64,000 nucleotides of DNA, from contig JACBWW010000004.1 in assembly GCA_020086605.1 (NCBI GenBank), positions 20,595,624 through 20,659,623 on the forward strand. Direction: 5' to 3'. This DNA is from Lanius collurio. Its lineage: Eukaryota > Chordata > Aves > Passeriformes > Laniidae. The notes below the pieces were generated by a model. That model worked only from the letters and a program-made list of their open reading frames with translations, searched no databases and was not told the origin of the DNA. The translations under genes and the position numbers were made by a program. Below are positions 61,481-64,000 of the stretch, in pieces (within the stretch, counting starts at the first letter, position 1; the number at the start of each line of letters is the position of its first letter).

Positions 61481-64000
61481 GCAACAAACTGCAAGTACAA
61501 GACAGGCCTCTATTTGTCTTGAGCCAGTGCTTTTATTTGTCTTCGTCTGCTCAGTTTCCTTGTCGTCTTCGGGTAGAGCAGGGTTTAGGTAACTGCAATT
61601 AGCTTGGCCGAAATGCCGTGGAATCCAGCCCTGTTAAAGTCAGTGGGATTGCTATCGCTGATGTGCCAAGTGGCAGGATTTCATCTCCGTGCGTCTGGAC
61701 TGTTTGGAGATACTGTGCTACTTTGCCGTATTGTATGCTGAGTGCAGTGTATTTAGCACTTATTTATTCTCCCTTTGTAAGTGGTTGCTTAAAATTCAAA
61801 CCTTAAGCCAACTAAATCCATTGTAGTGAAGCTGAATATTTGAGAGAAATAAGTGAAAATCTATTCTCAAAGCATTAACGCTTGTATTTTCCTTGCACTG
61901 AGTGTAAATGCTTCTGTAAAGTGAAGGTAGCACTGGTGAAGGCTGCCGATTTGAAGGCTTTAAAGCTGGAGATCTCTATCTTCAGGGCCAATTAGCCGGG
62001 AACTTCTGATTCAAGATCCTTGGCTGAACAGTTCAACTGCACAGGGCTGAGAACTTCAGGTAGCCTGAGCTGACTACAGTACAGCAAATGGTTCAGTCTG
62101 TGGCAGGACAGAGCAATTCCATGAGATTTTTTTACCTTATTTCTTATGGTTAGGTACACTGAACTTAAGTGAAGAATAAAATTAAAATATGCTTTCTGGC
62201 GAGAGTCCATTTGCTGTACTTCATAAGGAGTATATCTCTGGCAAACTGCCTAAACGGCTTCTCACAATTTAGATTGCAGTTTAGGCTGTTCTTGGGGAGT
62301 TGTGTGGAAAACGCTTCTTGCCTTCCCTCAGATGGAGTTTAATTAGGGCTTACTTCTGTAAGCTTTATGATACTGTTTCAGACCTCTCAAAGCCATATGA
62401 AACTCCACTTAACCTTAGTTAATGCCTCACTCACCCTTCCTTAATTTGGACACTTGCACTGCCACGTCCATGCTGCCCCACTGGTGATGGTGCTACCCCA
62501 CCCGAACTCTGCAGTGCAACCCAAATGTGACGGGTGGGACCGGGGTGTGCCCTGGAAAACTGGGGACAGAGATTCCTACTGCTTGTCTTCTGCACATTGG
62601 CTTCCACTAGTTTTAGCACAGAACTTAGCAGCAGATGAGGAAGTGAAAGGTAATCAGGGATAACTGAGAAGAAAAATGATCAGATTTTTAATTCCTGCAG
62701 ACCTATAGTGATGTTAAACACAATCTCTTTTGACATAATGAAAGGCCAAAAATTGGGTAATCCAATCAAATTAATTCCATACCTTTTTCCCTATATCTGT
62801 TAGGGTGATAGGATGATTCAACCCTGATTTGAAGTATGGGGCATTTTATATGATACAATATTGAAAAACTGGTGGTAATCTGAAAGATGGGATTTCCTGG
62901 TATTGAATGTTTCTATCTTCCTGAGTGGAAGCACATGATTATCACAGTAACATTGGAAATAGTTTCAAAATTTTGATCATTAAAATAATGTTTTCATTAT
63001 GAGCCACTATATATACACCATTGATAATTGCAATGATTTTCTGTGTCTGAAGTCAACAGTTCCTGTTCACAAAGGTTTCTGAAGGGAGATGCAGCCTTCC
63101 AGAAGGCATTACTGCTTCCTTTTTCCTAGACACCCCTTCTGAAGGCCGTGACCAATGGGCAGCTGAGGAAATTGGTTAACTGAGTGTGCTGAGTTCGAGC
63201 TAACCCTGGACAGTTTGTGCTGGACAGTTTGTGCTAGAGGATTTGTGGGCTTTCCACAGTGGTATGATCTGCTTTGAGAAAAGAAGGGACTGACTTTCTG
63301 TTTTATATTGACTTATCCCAGAGTCTGTGTGTATTTTGTTGGTGTTTTTTATTATGGTAATTAATTTCTGCATTCTGTGAGCATACTATTTCTATGCTAT
63401 ATCCTAGCATACACACATTTGCTGCCACATACTGGCTGTCTTAGGTCTTTTTATGCACAGGAAGCTGAAATAACCCTTTTTCTACAGGATCTTCTTAGTT
63501 AGCCACCACCACCTTACTGTCCCTGGCCAGCCTCAACTCCTATTTTGTTTTCTAGAACTGGCTTTAGAGGATCTTTGGGGACTGGGGAGCGTGGGGTTGG
63601 TGGCTGTTCCAGCACTGCAGGTCAGAACTGATGGCCTCAGAGCCACACCTGTTGTGATGTTTTCCTGACACTTGTGAAGGGTGGGAGGTGTGCTGCATAA
63701 CAGGATGGTGATTTAAGTGTCTTTTTATTGTGGATCTAAGTATTTGTGGTCAAGCCTGGGCAAGTAGGCAGGAATGAGAACCTAGGTGACGAAGAAAATG
63801 CATGGAAGTACGTACCATTTCTTGGTAAGGAGGAGTATTGAGGTGAAGAATAAATATCCTGGCTTCTGGACTGTGAGTTTAGGCAGATGGTATTTATACA
63901 CTGTCTGTAATTGTGCTTTTATCACAGCCAGTGAAACCTCAGCAGGGGAATATGGAGCTAAGTAAAGGTCTGTGCTCTGAGGATGGTGGAACTGAGTGAG
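61481..64000. other. Intergenic, no gene recognised
   Basis: No supportable coding sequence. 61620-61690 may be an ancient SINE/MIR-like relic. A 14-base unit CTGGACAGTTTGTG is tandemly doubled at 63206-63233. Confidence 0.45.

Noticed and set aside
1..64000. CRISPR arrays, bacterial operons, tRNA or rRNA genes
   Set aside because: No regularly spaced repeats, no cloverleaf with A/B boxes and no rRNA core were recognised; the window is ordinary vertebrate nuclear DNA.

Overview
This window is nuclear DNA from a bird, most probably a songbird. It is intron-rich vertebrate sequence with CpG-island promoters, CR1 LINE fragments (including a typical 3' end with ATTCTATGATT-like octamers) and LTR families that I know as abundant in passerine genomes. 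The species call rests on repeat recognition, not on a search. There is no bacterial, plasmid or CRISPR-like content.

Three protein genes lie head to tail on the + strand. SNX6 (sorting nexin 6) has 12 coding exons between 12982 and 34495; its first coding exon is not visible and almost certainly falls in the 352-base N gap at 8831-9182. EAPP (E2F-associated phosphoprotein) has six coding exons, 36533-41112, and is complete at 286 codons plus stop. SPTSSA (small subunit A of serine palmitoyltransferase) has two coding exons, 46422-49448, and is complete at 68 codons plus stop. All exon joins were checked by hand: GT/AG boundaries keep frame and rebuild the family proteins. From memory, the human order on chromosome 14 is CFL2, SNX6, EAPP, SPTSSA, EGLN3, all on one strand, so this is a conserved block. 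1-8400 would be the CFL2-SNX6 interval and everything after about 51600 the start of the interval towards EGLN3.

Layout: 1-7900 intergenic, with one LTR and a short CR1 tail; 8400-9200 SNX6 CpG island with the gap; 9183-34495 SNX6 introns and exons, with a CR1 in intron 2 and a solo LTR with intact target-site duplication in intron 12; 34496-36300 SNX6 3' UTR and short spacer; 36320-36780 EAPP CpG island; 36533-41460 EAPP; 41575-43261 a nested LTR stack just past the EAPP poly(A) signal; 46090-46870 SPTSSA CpG island; 46422 to about 51600 SPTSSA with a long 3' UTR; 51600-64000 gene-free, with one ERV LTR, two CR1 copies and a small unexplained CpG-rich patch near 61330-61480.

The three genes do not form a pathway: SNX6 acts in endosome-to-Golgi retrieval, EAPP in nuclear E2F-linked transcription, SPTSSA in sphingolipid synthesis at the ER. 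Each has its own CpG-island promoter. I found no new biological system. The points worth a second look are the missing SNX6 exon 1, the LTR insertions, the in-frame upstream reading frame of SPTSSA and the orphan CpG patch.
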